From Brachybacterium endophyticum (GTDB lineage: Bacteria; Actinomycetota; Actinomycetes; Actinomycetales; Dermabacteraceae), in assembly GCF_003130585.1 (NCBI RefSeq), contig NZ_QFKX01000005.1, positions 1 through 64,000 of the forward strand: a stretch of 64,000 nt of DNA, written 5' to 3'. A model generated the notes under the pieces. The model worked only from the letters and a program-made list of their open reading frames with translations, was not told where the DNA came from and searched no databases. Both the position numbers and the translations under genes were made by a program. Below are positions 8,802-18,562 of this stretch, piece after piece. Position 1 is the first letter of the stretch; the number at the start of each line of letters is the position of its first letter.

Positions 8802-8803
8802 TC

Positions 8804-10102
8804 GTGGCCTATACGCGCATCACTGTCGCGGGGAGTCGCAAGAGGGCGGATCTGGTGCTTCCGGACGACGCTCCCGTCGGTTCCCTCGCCCCTCAGATAC
8901 TCGACGTGCTGGACGAAGCGGTCGAAGGCGGGCTCGATGTCGGCTTCGTGGACTCCGCGGGGACGATGCTCGAGCACGAGGGCACCCTCAAGGAGCAGTC
9001 TGTCCCCCAGGGGGCCGTGTTCCGCGTCGTCACGCTCGATGACGCGCCTGCGTCTCCCGACGTAGCCGATGTGACACTGACGCTGGGCGACACGGCACGG
9101 ACCAGGACTGATGCATGGGGAACTTCCGCCACCAGGATCGCGCTCGTGCTGCTGACCGGGATCTCCACGCTCGTAGGGACGTCCTACGTACTCGCAGCGT
9201 CGCTCATCGGCGTCCTCGCGATGCTCGGGGGAGTGGCTCTAGTGACGGCCCTGGGAGTTGTAGCCTCACGGCGATCAGCAGGATCCGCTGCGTCGGTGTT
9301 CGCGGCACTGGCGCTCGGTGCGATGCCCCCTATCGCGAGCTCGATTCTCGTAGAGGGGCGCTGGCCTGCCATGGCCAGCCTGGTCGTCTTGGGCTGGTGG
9401 GCGATTCTCGGACTGATCTTGGGGGTGGGCGGTAGTTCTCGACCGGTGGGCCTCGGTGCTCTAGTCGGGGTTGTGACGTCGGCCCTGCTGTCAGTTGGTC
9501 TTGCGCTGGATGTCGCCCCGGCACTTCTGTGCGGGATCCTCGCGTTCATCTGCGTGGCTGCACTTGGCCTGCTCCCGGGCGTCGCGATGTCGATCAGCGG
9601 ACTCACTCGCTATGACGACCTCACGATCGGTGGCCAGTCGGGCGACCGCGTCGAAGTGCTCACGGCCATCCGAGATGCGTACTCAGCGCTGACATGGACG
9701 GTAGTAGCGCTGGCCATCCCCATCTCCTACTGCCTTCACGCCCTCCTGGGAGCTAGTGCGTGGGAGTCGGGCCTCGCGGTGTCCTTGACTGCTGTCGTGC
9801 TGCTGCGCGCCCGCATCTTCCCGCTGATCCCCCAGCGCATAGCGCTGTTCCTCGCGGTCCTCGTGCCGTGGTCGGTGTGGTTCGTGAGCACCACGGCGAT
9901 CTCGGATGGTCAGAAGGCGGCGGCGTGTTTCGTGCTCGCCGTACTCTGGGGTGTGCTGACGGTCGTTCGCGTTCCCAAGGTGACGGGCGCACGGATGCGT
10001 CGATACGCCAGCACCCTCGAGCTCCTCGCAGTCCTCGCGACGGTTCCGTGTCTGCTCGGGGCTCTCGGTATCTTCGACGACCTCTTTGCGGTGCTTCGAT
10101 GA
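8804..10102 (+). CDS. eccD: EccD-type T7SS integral membrane protein
   Basis: A 432-residue protein. Residues 1-85 form a ubiquitin-like (YukD-type) domain (YTRITVAGSRKRADLVLP at the start), and the rest is a run of about ten or eleven hydrophobic helices. This is the EccD architecture, in which a dimer forms the membrane vestibule of the ESX channel. The length is near that of mycobacterial EccD (about 460-500). The start is GTG, 2 bp after the previous stop. The end overlaps the MinD-like gene as ATGA, so the order eccD - minD-like - eccC is one operon. Confidence 0.85.
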   Translation: MAYTRITVAGSRKRADLVLPDDAPVGSLAPQILDVLDEAVEGGLDVGFVDSAGTMLEHEGTLKEQSVPQGAVFRVVTLDDAPASPDVADVTLTLGDTARTRTDAWGTSATRIALVLLTGISTLVGTSYVLAASLIGVLAMLGGVALVTALGVVASRRSAGSAASVFAALALGAMPPIASSILVEGRWPAMASLVVLGWWAILGLILGVGGSSRPVGLGALVGVVTSALLSVGLALDVAPALLCGILAFICVAALGLLPGVAMSISGLTRYDDLTIGGQSGDRVEVLTAIRDAYSALTWTVVALAIPISYCLHALLGASAWESGLAVSLTAVVLLRARIFPLIPQRIALFLAVLVPWSVWFVSTTAISDGQKAAACFVLAVLWGVLTVVRVPKVTGARMRRYASTLELLAVLATVPCLLGALGIFDDLFAVLR

Positions 10103-10821
10103 CGCGGATCGGTACCCTGGTGAGGGCTTCCACGGCGAGCGGTTCCAGAAGGCTCGTCGATCTGGATCAAAGGGCGACGGCACCATTGCCACTGCGCCGG
10201 AGAGTGACCGTTGCTTCCCTTCATCCCGGCGAAGGCTGCTCCACCGTTGCTGTTGAGCTCGCGATCATGCTCTCGAAGCTGAGGTCCGAGCCGGTGCACC
10301 TCAGGCACTTGGTCAATGGTTCCGCATCGCTGCCGACGATGCCCGAGGAGGTCCAGGTCGACCAGGAACGGCTGGCGATGGGTGCGGGCGTCGCGGGACC
10401 GAATCGAGTCGGCGATCAGCTCCATCCAGGGAGAGGCGATCCCGGGCTGACTATCCTCGACGCCGGAGCAATGACCCTCAATGAGCTCCGGGATTCGCTG
10501 CTGTGGAGCCACGCGCTATGTCTCGTGGGCTCTGCGTCGCGAGCTGCCATCCAACGGACCTACGACGTCGCGACCGCACTTGACGTGCAGAAGCCGACCC
10601 TCATGTGCGCCGTGGACGTCTCCAGAGAAGCTGTTCCCGCGACTCGTGACCTGCTGAAGTCGGCCTCGCTACCGGCGTTCGTCATTCCGTTCGACTCGCG
10701 TCGCACCGATCGGGGAGCTTGGGGCTACCACCAGTTGAAGCGTTCTTCTCACGAGCTGCTCAGACTCACTGCCGCAGTGACGGACGCGGTGCAGAGCGAG
10801 AGGAGGGGCCAGGGCCGATGA
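10099..10821 (+). CDS. MinD/ParA-like protein with degenerate P-loop, T7SS-linked
   Basis: A 240-residue protein that I start at the ATG overlapping the eccD stop (ATGA); the frame is open further upstream but that part lies inside eccD. Near residue 44 the HPGEGCSTVAVELA segment has the place and spacing of a deviant Walker A motif (KGGxGKTT), but both lysines are missing. A later LTILDAGAMT segment corresponds to the MinD/ParA Walker B aspartate strand, and the remaining order of strands fits SIMIBI-class NTPases. It probably binds nucleotide poorly or not at all. ESX loci often carry MinD/ParA-like proteins (EspI in mycobacteria), so a regulatory role on EccC is possible but inferred. Confidence 0.65.
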   Translation: MTRIGTLVRASTASGSRRLVDLDQRATAPLPLRRRVTVASLHPGEGCSTVAVELAIMLSKLRSEPVHLRHLVNGSASLPTMPEEVQVDQERLAMGAGVAGPNRVGDQLHPGRGDPGLTILDAGAMTLNELRDSLLWSHALCLVGSASRAAIQRTYDVATALDVQKPTLMCAVDVSREAVPATRDLLKSASLPAFVIPFDSRRTDRGAWGYHQLKRSSHELLRLTAAVTDAVQSERRGQGR

Positions 10822-13800
10822 CGGATACCATGAGGGCTCGCTCAGACGAACCGAGGGCGCGACGTCGACGCAGGTCCGAGCGACCTACGCGAAGCGTCCA
10901 CCCGATCGAGCGCCCGGAGCCGGACGAACTCGCAGCGCCTCCGGCTCTCACCGAGAATTCCGTCTCGACGCCGTTCCAGATGATCCTTCCGGTGATTGGG
11001 GCGCTGACTTCGGTCACGATGATGGTCGTCCTGCGCAATGGACAGCCGCTCTTCCTGATGTTGGCCGCGGTCATCTTCCTCGTCGCGATCGTCGGTGGCG
11101 TCGGCTTCGCCGTCTCCAGCCGGGGCCGGGCAGTTCGCCAGATCAGGATCCAGCGCGAGCGCTACCTCGACTACCTCGAGCGCACGCGGGAGGATCTCGA
11201 GACCCGGTCCAGAGAAGCAGCCGACGCATCGCGCACGCTGCACCCCGGTCCAAACGGGCTTCTCAGCTTCGCCCGCGATCCCGCGAGGAGATGGGAGCGC
11301 CGACGTGCTGATGTCGACCACCTGCAGGCTCGTGTAGGAACAGCTTCGGTCCCGTGGTTCGAGCTCACGATCCCGCCGGCCGAGTCCCCGATCGAGCCTC
11401 CCGATCCGTCGTTGCTGGCCGAAGCGGAGCTCCTGCGCGCGACGCACGGGAAGGTCTCAGGGTTGCCGACACTCCTTGACCTTCACCGCGACGGAGTCGT
11501 GGCCGTGATCGGTCCACGTGAGCGGACTGTAGGGGTCGCGCGTTCACTCATCGCGCAGCTGGCGGCGCATCAACTGCCTGAAGATGCACTCCTCGCAGTG
11601 GCATTCCCTCGCAGCGCGCGTTCGGATTGGGAGGGCTTTGACCTGCTCCCGCATGCGAGGTCCGCTCATCTGCTGGATGGCGGCCTACCCGCGCGGCGTG
11701 TTGCCCCCAGCATCGATTCACTGTCGTCAGTTCTGGGGCCGGAACTCGTCGACCGTGCGGATGCTGCTGCGACCACTCGGCGCGTCGGTCAGGAGCGCGG
11801 GCTGGGCTCGCACCTCGTGATCGTCGCGGACCAGCATGGGGAACCGGCGCGCTCGGTGACCCTTCCCGACTCGACGATGCACCCTCGAGACCTGGGCGTC
11901 AGCATCGTCCATCTGATCGATAACCGCCTCGATGAGCCCGACGACGTCGACGTCCGGATCGACCTCACCGGGGAACCCCAAATCGAATTCTCAGCTCGCC
12001 GGGCGAATGAAGGTCCCATCGCGTTCCACCCGGACGAGATGCCCGCCTGGCAGTTCGAGACCCTTGCTCGTCAGCTCGCACGACAGCGGACTCTTGACGC
12101 TGTGGCTGCAGCCAGCAGCGAGGACGACTCCGCGATGGACGTCGTCGACCTTCTCGGCATCGACATAGAGTCTCCAGTAGATGCCGAACCGATGTGGGAG
12201 CCACGAGGGCCCGCAGACTTCCTCCGCGTCCCGTTCGCTGTGGACGACGCGGGGTCTCCCGTGCACCTCGACCTGAAAGAGAGCGCTCAGCAGGGGATGG
12301 GTCCCCACGGGATCTGCATCGGTGCGACAGGATCGGGCAAGTCCGAGATGCTGCGCACGCTTGTGCTCTCCCTCGCGCTCACCCACTCTCCAGAGGACCT
12401 CTCGATGGTCCTCGTGGACTACAAGGGCGGAGCCGCGTTCGCGCCTTTCTCCGGGCTCCCGCACCTTGCCGGGTTGATCGACAACCTCGCAGATGATCCG
12501 CAATTGACGGTCCGTGCCCGATCGTCGCTCCAGGGAGAGGTAGTGCGCCGACAGCAGCTGCTGAAAGAAGCGGACTCCTCGCCATCGATCACGCACTATC
12601 GAGAGCTGCGACGCAGACGTCCCGAACTCCCGCCGTTGCCGCACCTGTTCGTGGTGATCGACGAGTTCGGCGAGCTCCTGACTGCGGAGCGCGAGTTCGT
12701 GGACCTCTTCCTCCAGATCGGCCGCATCGGCCGCTCCATCGGGGTCCACCTCCTACTCTCCAGCCAGAGACTGGAGAGCGGGCATCTGAAGGGGCTCGAC
12801 ACCTACCTCTCCTACAGCCTGGCGCTGCGCACCTTCAGTGAGTCGGAGTCGCAGATGGTGCTCAACTCGACCGACGCATTCCACCTCCCGGCGCTTCCCG
12901 GTTATGGCTACCTGAAGGTCGACACGAGCACGTACACGAGGTTCCGGGCGGGCTACGTCTCCGGGCCCGTACCTTTCGCTGGGCAAGTGGAGGCCGACTC
13001 CGAGCGTCCTGAAGTGATTGTCGTGCCCACGTACAACACGATCGCCAGTGGCGACGGCGGCTCCGATGAAGACCTTCCGGTGACGAGCCTCGAGCGTCCC
13101 CAGGTGGGTCGAACCCTGGTGGACGAGGTGGTCGACCGGATGCACGGCGACCAGCGCAAGCAGGTAGCCGTATGGCTCCCGCCCCTCCCTCCGGTGCTCA
13201 CACTGGGGAGTCTGCTTCCCCAGGTTCAAGTCGCGGAGAGCCCCCTCACCGCGATCCTAGGTCTGGAAGACGATCCGGCGCATCAGAAGCAGAGTCCGTG
13301 GCTGCTGGATCTCACCAAGTCCGGTGGCCACGCAACGATCGTCGGTGCACCGCAGACGGGACGGAGCACCGCGCTCCGCACGATCGCGGTCTCTCTTGCG
13401 CTCACGTGCACGCCACGGCAGGTGGCGATCTACGGGCTGGACCTCGTCGGCTCGGGTCTTCGCCGCCTCGAGGGCTTCCCCCATGTCGGCGGTGTTGCCA
13501 CGCGTGGCGACGAGGGACGCATGCAGCGTCTCCTCGAGGAGCTCACGGGGATGCTGCGCGCGCGAGAAGCGCTCTTCACCGAGCGGCACATCGACTCGAT
13601 GGTCGAGTTCAGAGAGTTGCACGCTAGTGGCAAGATTCCTGAGGTCCCGAGCGCGGATGTGGTGCTTCTCGTCGACGGCTTCGGTGCGCTCCGTTCGGAC
13701 TTCCCGAAGCTCGAGGACACGTTCACGTCGCTCATGCTTCAAGCGTCCAGCTATGGCATCCACCTGGTGATCACGATGGGACGCTGGGGCGAGATGCGGA

Positions 13801-14795
13801 TGGCGCACCAATCTGTCTTCGGCAATCGCATCGAACTGCGTCTGAACGACCCGAGCGACTCGATCCTCGATCGAAAGCTCGGTGCAACGATCCCCTCAGA
13901 CACACCGGGACGAGCGCTGTCGCAAGATTCGCTCCTGGGGCAGATCTCGTTTCCGGTGCTGGAAGAGGACGACGCGGCGGATGTCTCCAAGGCTCTCGCT
14001 GACCTGGCCGAGCGCTCGTCGGCGGCATGGTCCGGACCCACTGCGGCTCCGATCCGCCTTCTTCCCTCCCATCTTGCGCTGGATACTCTTCCGGACGCAG
14101 TCGACGACCCGCATGCCATCCCGTTGGGGCTGCGGCAGGACACGATGGACTACACGTCGTGGGAATTCCTCGACAGCGATCAGCACCTGCTGGTGCTCGG
14201 CGATGCCAAGAGCGGGAAGTCCACACTGCTGCGGACGATCGCCGCAGGGCTCATGGAGCGCTTCACGCCAGATGAGATCGCGATCGCGGTGGTCGACCCA
14301 CGGAGCAAGGTTGCTCCGTGCATCCCCGATGAATACCTCGCCGCTCATGCCCGCACCGTGCGCCAGGCGGCGGGACTCTCCTCTTCTATCGCCACCGAGC
14401 TGGACAAGCGTCCCGAGAGGTCGCAGGAAGAGAGCGCGTCGACTCCGCGGGTTGTTCTGCTGATCGACGACCACGACATCGTGTCAGCGGGAGGAATGGA
14501 GCCCTTCACACCCTTGCTTCCTCATCTCCCGTCCGCGCGCGACTTGAAGTTCCACGTCGTCCTCACTCGACCCGTTGCCGGCTCCTCCCGTGCCCTGTAC
14601 TCGCCATTCGTGCTGAGCACCCACGAGACAGGTGGTGCCGCTTTGTTGATGTCTGGTGACCGTGCAGAGGGACAGATCCTGCCACGGGTCTACCCCGAGA
14701 GAATGCCGCCTGGGCGTGGACGGTACGTGCGCCGTGGGGAACGTCCCTTTGTCATTCAAGTGGCGGATGATTCATCGAACGACGACCAGCACTGA
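10818..14795 (+). CDS. eccC: EccC, FtsK/SpoIIIE-type ATPase of the T7SS
   Basis: A 1325-residue protein started at the ATG overlapping the previous stop. A basic N-terminus is followed by two membrane helices at about 50-100. Three tandem FtsK-type ATPase domains follow. Domain 1 has an intact Walker A (GATGSGKSE, about 502) and Walker B (VVIDEFGE, about 612). Domain 2 has GAPQTGRST (about 843), where the Walker lysine is arginine. Domain 3 has GDAKSGKST (about 1128). This is the fused EccCab architecture and length, the motor that recognises WXG100 C-termini. It ends the rightward operon. The R in domain 2 suggests a substrate-docking rather than hydrolytic role, as in known EccC/EssC proteins. 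Confidence 0.9.
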   Translation: MTDTMRARSDEPRARRRRRSERPTRSVHPIERPEPDELAAPPALTENSVSTPFQMILPVIGALTSVTMMVVLRNGQPLFLMLAAVIFLVAIVGGVGFAVSSRGRAVRQIRIQRERYLDYLERTREDLETRSREAADASRTLHPGPNGLLSFARDPARRWERRRADVDHLQARVGTASVPWFELTIPPAESPIEPPDPSLLAEAELLRATHGKVSGLPTLLDLHRDGVVAVIGPRERTVGVARSLIAQLAAHQLPEDALLAVAFPRSARSDWEGFDLLPHARSAHLLDGGLPARRVAPSIDSLSSVLGPELVDRADAAATTRRVGQERGLGSHLVIVADQHGEPARSVTLPDSTMHPRDLGVSIVHLIDNRLDEPDDVDVRIDLTGEPQIEFSARRANEGPIAFHPDEMPAWQFETLARQLARQRTLDAVAAASSEDDSAMDVVDLLGIDIESPVDAEPMWEPRGPADFLRVPFAVDDAGSPVHLDLKESAQQGMGPHGICIGATGSGKSEMLRTLVLSLALTHSPEDLSMVLVDYKGGAAFAPFSGLPHLAGLIDNLADDPQLTVRARSSLQGEVVRRQQLLKEADSSPSITHYRELRRRRPELPPLPHLFVVIDEFGELLTAEREFVDLFLQIGRIGRSIGVHLLLSSQRLESGHLKGLDTYLSYSLALRTFSESESQMVLNSTDAFHLPALPGYGYLKVDTSTYTRFRAGYVSGPVPFAGQVEADSERPEVIVVPTYNTIASGDGGSDEDLPVTSLERPQVGRTLVDEVVDRMHGDQRKQVAVWLPPLPPVLTLGSLLPQVQVAESPLTAILGLEDDPAHQKQSPWLLDLTKSGGHATIVGAPQTGRSTALRTIAVSLALTCTPRQVAIYGLDLVGSGLRRLEGFPHVGGVATRGDEGRMQRLLEELTGMLRAREALFTERHIDSMVEFRELHASGKIPEVPSADVVLLVDGFGALRSDFPKLEDTFTSLMLQASSYGIHLVITMGRWGEMRMAHQSVFGNRIELRLNDPSDSILDRKLGATIPSDTPGRALSQDSLLGQISFPVLEEDDAADVSKALADLAERSSAAWSGPTAAPIRLLPSHLALDTLPDAVDDPHAIPLGLRQDTMDYTSWEFLDSDQHLLVLGDAKSGKSTLLRTIAAGLMERFTPDEIAIAVVDPRSKVAPCIPDEYLAAHARTVRQAAGLSSSIATELDKRPERSQEESASTPRVVLLIDDHDIVSAGGMEPFTPLLPHLPSARDLKFHVVLTRPVAGSSRALYSPFVLSTHETGGAALLMSGDRAEGQILPRVYPERMPPGRGRYVRRGERPFVIQVADDSSNDDQH

Positions 14796-15002
14796 CTCAT
14801 TGCGGACCGCAGCCGCACCTTAAAACCCGGGTTGGCTCCTTCACGGCAGTCGCTCACGGGTCGCATGAGCGTCGGATCAATCGCGCACTTGGGCGAGCTA
14901 AGTCTCCTCAGCTATCCGGGATCGGACGAATCCCCACAAAGGTTCACTGGAAGTCTCCCTCGGGGCCCACTCCGTCCCAGCCAATCTCAGGCGCGGGCTC
15001 GC

Positions 15003-15934
15003 TAGACCTCGCCTGGTGGCACCCCGCGTCGGAACGCCTCGCGCGCGTCCTCGAGGGAGAGTGAGTCGCCGTACAGCTGGCTCGGGATCTCCTCGATCGG
15101 GAAGTCTTAGAGCACTCCGTACCGCGTGAAGCACCAGCCGGCCCTCGCGACCGGCGCAGGATCCTCGAGCTCGGGCGGGACCGAGAGCATGTAGCCCAGG
15201 AGCTGTCAGATCACGTCGCCGGTCAGCACGGTGTTCGCTCGGGTGCCACGGCCTGACTTCACCTCGATGAGCGTCCCGTCCAGCAAGAGGTCCGCGGCTC
15301 CGTGGCCGCATTGCGGCGACCCGAGCAGTAAATCGGCCTGCGACGGTGCCGTGAGCGTCCGGACCGCGAGATCGAACATACCGACCACGGCCCGAGCCTC
15401 ATCGGGGTCCGCGAGGGACAGCATGTGCTTCACTCCGACCGAAGAGAGCTGGCTGTGGCGGTACTCCGGATCGACCGAGAGCTCCGGACGGTGCAGCAGG
15501 GTCTCGTGCAGGGCCAGAACGATCGACAGCCGCGCGACGTCTCCAGATCTCCGGCCTGGCGCGGATCATCGGCGCGGATAACCTTCAGCTGCTTCCGGAA
15601 GAGAGTCCGCACCTCATCCCACACCGGATCGCTCTCCTGGAGGCTCTTGTAGATCACGGCGAGACGAGCTCTCCCTGCCTCCGCGTCGAATGCCTTGCGC
15701 CGGCGGTTGTAGCGGAGCCCCAGCAAGAGGTGGATCGCGCCGCCGACGGTCGCGTCTGCGACTGACTCGTTGCCGAGGCAGGTCGGTCCCTGCACTCGCT
15801 GAGAGGCCGCGAACTCGATCGACCCGGTCGGCGGTTGCCCTCTGGGTGCATCCCTCGATCGGTCTCATCCGCACGCCGTCGAGATGGCGGTAGTGCTCAC
15901 TGAGGTAGCGGTTCCGCTTGTGCCAGAACGGCAT
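15003..15934 (-). pseudogene. Decayed PD-(D/E)XK-like hypothetical gene
   Basis: Joining frames gives a continuous protein-like sequence of about 300 residues. It starts at an ATG at 15934 (PFWHKRNRYLSEHYRHLDG), shifts frame near 15,820 to read IEFAASQRVQGPTCLGN, and shifts again near 15,545. It then runs through a GAADLLLDGTLIEVKSG segment that resembles a nuclease D-x(n)-E-x-K core. A TGA at about 15,205 and a TAA at about 15,112 interrupt the remaining frame, which continues sensibly (QLLGYMLSVPPELEDP, then DFPIEEIPSQLYGDSL) to a TAG at 15,003. Two frameshifts and two stops indicate loss of function. The 207 bp between this and eccC holds nothing I recognise. Confidence 0.7.
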
Positions 15935-15965
15935 GGCCGCTCGAACTTGTAGACTCTGCCCATCG

Positions 15966-16295
15966 CTATCGCCCCAAATCGCTGTCGACGGCACCGATCT
16001 TGGTCGTGGATCCCTCGGCGAAGTACGCCGTGCAGCGCATGGCCTCGGTGCCGTCATCGCTATTGACGCGCGTGGAGAGCCGGACGCCGTCGGAGAGCTT
16101 GTCGATCGTGAGTTCGGCGCTCGGGGCGATCTGGACGTCACTGCCACCGGTTGTCGAGAGCCGGTCCGAGAGCGCCAGATTGCAGAGGTTCACCATCTGG
16201 TTCTCCATGTCGTGCGAGCGCGTTCTCGACGCGGTGTTGATCATCAGCGCCCAAACCAGCACGACGGCGAGGGCCACTGCTGCGATCGTGAGCAC
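15966..16295 (-). CDS. Small membrane-anchored hypothetical protein
   Basis: A 109-residue protein with one N-terminal membrane helix (LTIAAVALAVVLVWALMIN) and a polar domain rich in Ser/Asp, probably outside the cell. The start is a GTG directly at the helix. Upstream the same frame stays open to about 16,465 and reads like protein (DPPRKDPAEEFKHAG), but contains no ATG, GTG or TTG, so the true N-terminus may have been lost or use a rare start. I do not recognise the family. The 357 bp between this gene and the next rightward reading frame holds no other gene. Confidence 0.45.
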   Translation of the reverse strand: MLTIAAVALAVVLVWALMINTASRTRSHDMENQMVNLCNLALSDRLSTTGGSDVQIAPSAELTIDKLSDGVRLSTRVNSDDGTEAMRCTAYFAEGSTTKIGAVDSDLGR

Positions 16296-16652
16296 CTTCC
16301 GCCGGCGCGGGGTCCGCGTGAGGACGAACCAGCCCTCGGCAGCCGCGCGGGTCTTCCTGTGCTCGGTGGGGGAGCCGCCCTGCTCCGCGCGCCCCGCATG
16401 CTTGAACTCCTCAGCTGGATCCTTGCGAGGTGGGTCTTCTCGACGGGCCGCGATCGCTGAGGGTTCTCAGGGCGCACTCTGCGCTGGGGATCATGGGTGC
16501 TGTTCACCGCAGTGGCCTCACAGGTATCGAAGTGAAGTTGCGAGGGATCGCGACCGCATCATCGCACCACACACCCACTTTCTGAGGTCGAATGCCGGCG
16601 GCCAGACTCGTCCAAGAGCCCTGTTGGTGCAAGGCTGGTGCATACTCGCTCC

Positions 16653-17152
16653 ATGGCGAAGAGGAGCAGGGTGTCGCGGTGCTGTTCGCCGTCATGATGG
16701 TGGCCTCGTGCGGAGAAACTGCGCCCGGTGAGAGCGAGACGGTTGAGCAGTCGACCTCGTCCACGCCTTCTGAGGCTGAACCGGTGACTGCGGACGCCAC
16801 GGGGCTTTTTAACCCGGACAGCATGAAGGCAGCAGTCGCTGAGCTCGGTGCACAGTGCGAGAACGATTGGATCATGAACGCCGATTCGGAGTCGTGTATC
16901 GACATCACCACGCCCGGAGTTGGGAGCTTCATGATCATCGAAGCGCCCGAGAAGGACACGATGATGTCGCGGACCGCTGGGGGATGGGATGCTGGCGGCC
17001 CATATACCTCGGTCTGGAACGACGACTATGGCTTCATGTACCCGGACGCATGGGCCGGGGAATGGGGGGACCCGATTATCCAGGACTGCATAGCGGGGGA
17101 GTCCGTGTGCCTGATGCAGATGGCCGACGATGCCCCTGCTCTCTTGAACTAG
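16653..17152 (+). pseudogene. Lipoprotein gene with frameshift in the signal peptide
   Basis: From the ATG at 16653 the first nine codons read MAKRSRVSR. After that the frame meets a stop, while the +1 frame reads VLFAVMMVASCGE. Together they give a classic lipoprotein signal peptide with basic start, hydrophobic core and VASC lipobox. One missing G in the run near 16,678 explains this. The mature part (about 145 residues) is acidic with several cysteines and a Ser/Thr/Glu-rich linker. As the sequence stands, only a poor start (GTG at 16679) remains in frame. Function is unknown. It could be a true mutation, a phase-variable tract, or a sequencing error. Confidence 0.55.
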
Positions 17153-17253
17153 GACACCACCTACGTCGTCATCCTGACCGCCGTCGTTGCCTCGAACGCA
17201 GACTTCGGAAGCGCCTCGTTGCGCGCCAGAGCCTCGACTCCGAGCTCGCGTGC

Positions 17254-18456
17254 CTACGCGCTCGGCCCCGCCAGCAGGCGTGCCTTCGCTGCGGCGAACT
17301 CGTACTCGGTCAGCACGCCGGCGTCACGGAGCTCCGCGAGCTTGGCTAGACGGGACACGAGATCATCGCTCGGGGCGGCAGGCGTCGGGGCGAACTGCGG
17401 AGCGCTCGGCATCGTCACATTCACCGTCGGACGCTTCGATTCAGAGATTCGCCGGCGCAGTTCGGACATTTCCGCGTGGGCTCGCGCGTACACGCCGTTG
17501 TCGATGGGTAGGGTGTTGCTGAGTGTCCACGGGTCGCCCGAATTCGAGTTGCGACTCTTCGTTGTCCCGCGCCAGAAATCGTGATTGTCGGTCCCCTGGT
17601 ACGACGCGGTGAGGATCTCGAGGACGCTGCCGCCCAACTGTTTGTTGAACTCGATCGCGTTGATGTCCGAGTAGTAGAACGTCGTGCTCCGACCGCCAAA
17701 CAGTGTCCCGGCCATGAGTCCCTGCATGTTTCCGGCTTTGATGATCATGAGGCGATCCTCGAAGCAGGCCATGCAGCCGGCCAGAACAGTGGTGAGGATG
17801 AACCACGGCTCCTCGCCCTCCTCGCAGTGCTGGAGGATGGTCAAGCCTCCGGCCTTGTTCGGTGGACCCAGTGGCAGTCGTGTGTTGGGCCAGGTCTTTG
17901 TTGCGGCCCGCGCCTGGAGCGAGCGCTGACGCTCCTCGTGGGCCTTCCGCTGCACTTCGCGAGATGTTCGCTCAGACTCGCGTGACGCAGCGGCTGCCTC
18001 GCGCTCCTGGGCGCGGTTGGCTTTCGCGAGCTCCTTGCCTGTCGGCACGTACCCGTCGCTGAGTTCCTTCCGGCGCGCTTGCCAGGCGTGCCATGCCTCT
18101 GCGTTGGGCCCCATCTTTGGGAACGTCTCGAGAGCAGCCTTCAGCGCGAGACGCTCTTCCTTGCGGAGCTTCTTGATCGGGAGATCCGAGTCGTCCTGCA
18201 GGTGCATGACGATGGTGCCATCTTCGGTCTCGTCGTAACCGGTCACGAAGTCGTACGCAAACTTGTGCTTCACCTTCGAGAACTCGAACAAGGCGAAGGT
18301 GTACGTCGACAGAAAGAAGCTATCGAAGCCAGCCATCGATCCTGGCGTGAAACCGATGTAGAACGGCGTGTCCCCGGGCTCGAGTTGAGCTACCCGCTTA
18401 GCGAGCCGCCTCTTGCTGTTGAAGACTTTTGCTTCCTCGCTGATCTCCGGTTCCAT
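17254..18456 (-). CDS. SHOCT-domain protein with PH-like region
   Basis: A 400-residue protein with no signal peptide. The last 35 residues (LAKLAELRDAGVLTEYEF, then AAAKARLL) are a clear SHOCT motif, a short C-terminal oligomerisation module. Before it, FEDRLMIIKAGNMQGLM and FYYSDINAIEFNKQLGG match the bacterial PH-like/YokE pattern in which short strands precede an I-x-x-I/E-F strand. The middle is a charged Arg/Glu-rich coiled coil (about 150-195). Such proteins are common beside mobile elements but their role is unknown. It is convergent with the broken lipoprotein gene to the left. Confidence 0.7.
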   Translation of the reverse strand: MEPEISEEAKVFNSKRRLAKRVAQLEPGDTPFYIGFTPGSMAGFDSFFLSTYTFALFEFSKVKHKFAYDFVTGYDETEDGTIVMHLQDDSDLPIKKLRKEERLALKAALETFPKMGPNAEAWHAWQARRKELSDGYVPTGKELAKANRAQEREAAAASRESERTSREVQRKAHEERQRSLQARAATKTWPNTRLPLGPPNKAGGLTILQHCEEGEEPWFILTTVLAGCMACFEDRLMIIKAGNMQGLMAGTLFGGRSTTFYYSDINAIEFNKQLGGSVLEILTASYQGTDNHDFWRGTTKSRNSNSGDPWTLSNTLPIDNGVYARAHAEMSELRRRISESKRPTVNVTMPSAPQFAPTPAAPSDDLVSRLAKLAELRDAGVLTEYEFAAAKARLLAGPSA

Positions 18457-18562
18457 GCCCGCCCGTTCCCCTCTCCCGTTTCGCGCATCTTACTGCACTC
18501 TCAGCGCGTCCTTGCTTCGGTGTGGCCAGGGTCTACGGCCGATCTTGTCGACGCCGTAGCGT

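Noticed and set aside
14898..15311. 137-codon minus-strand frame
   Set aside because: Arg-rich composition without fold features; the neighbouring frame carries the readable pseudogene sequence.
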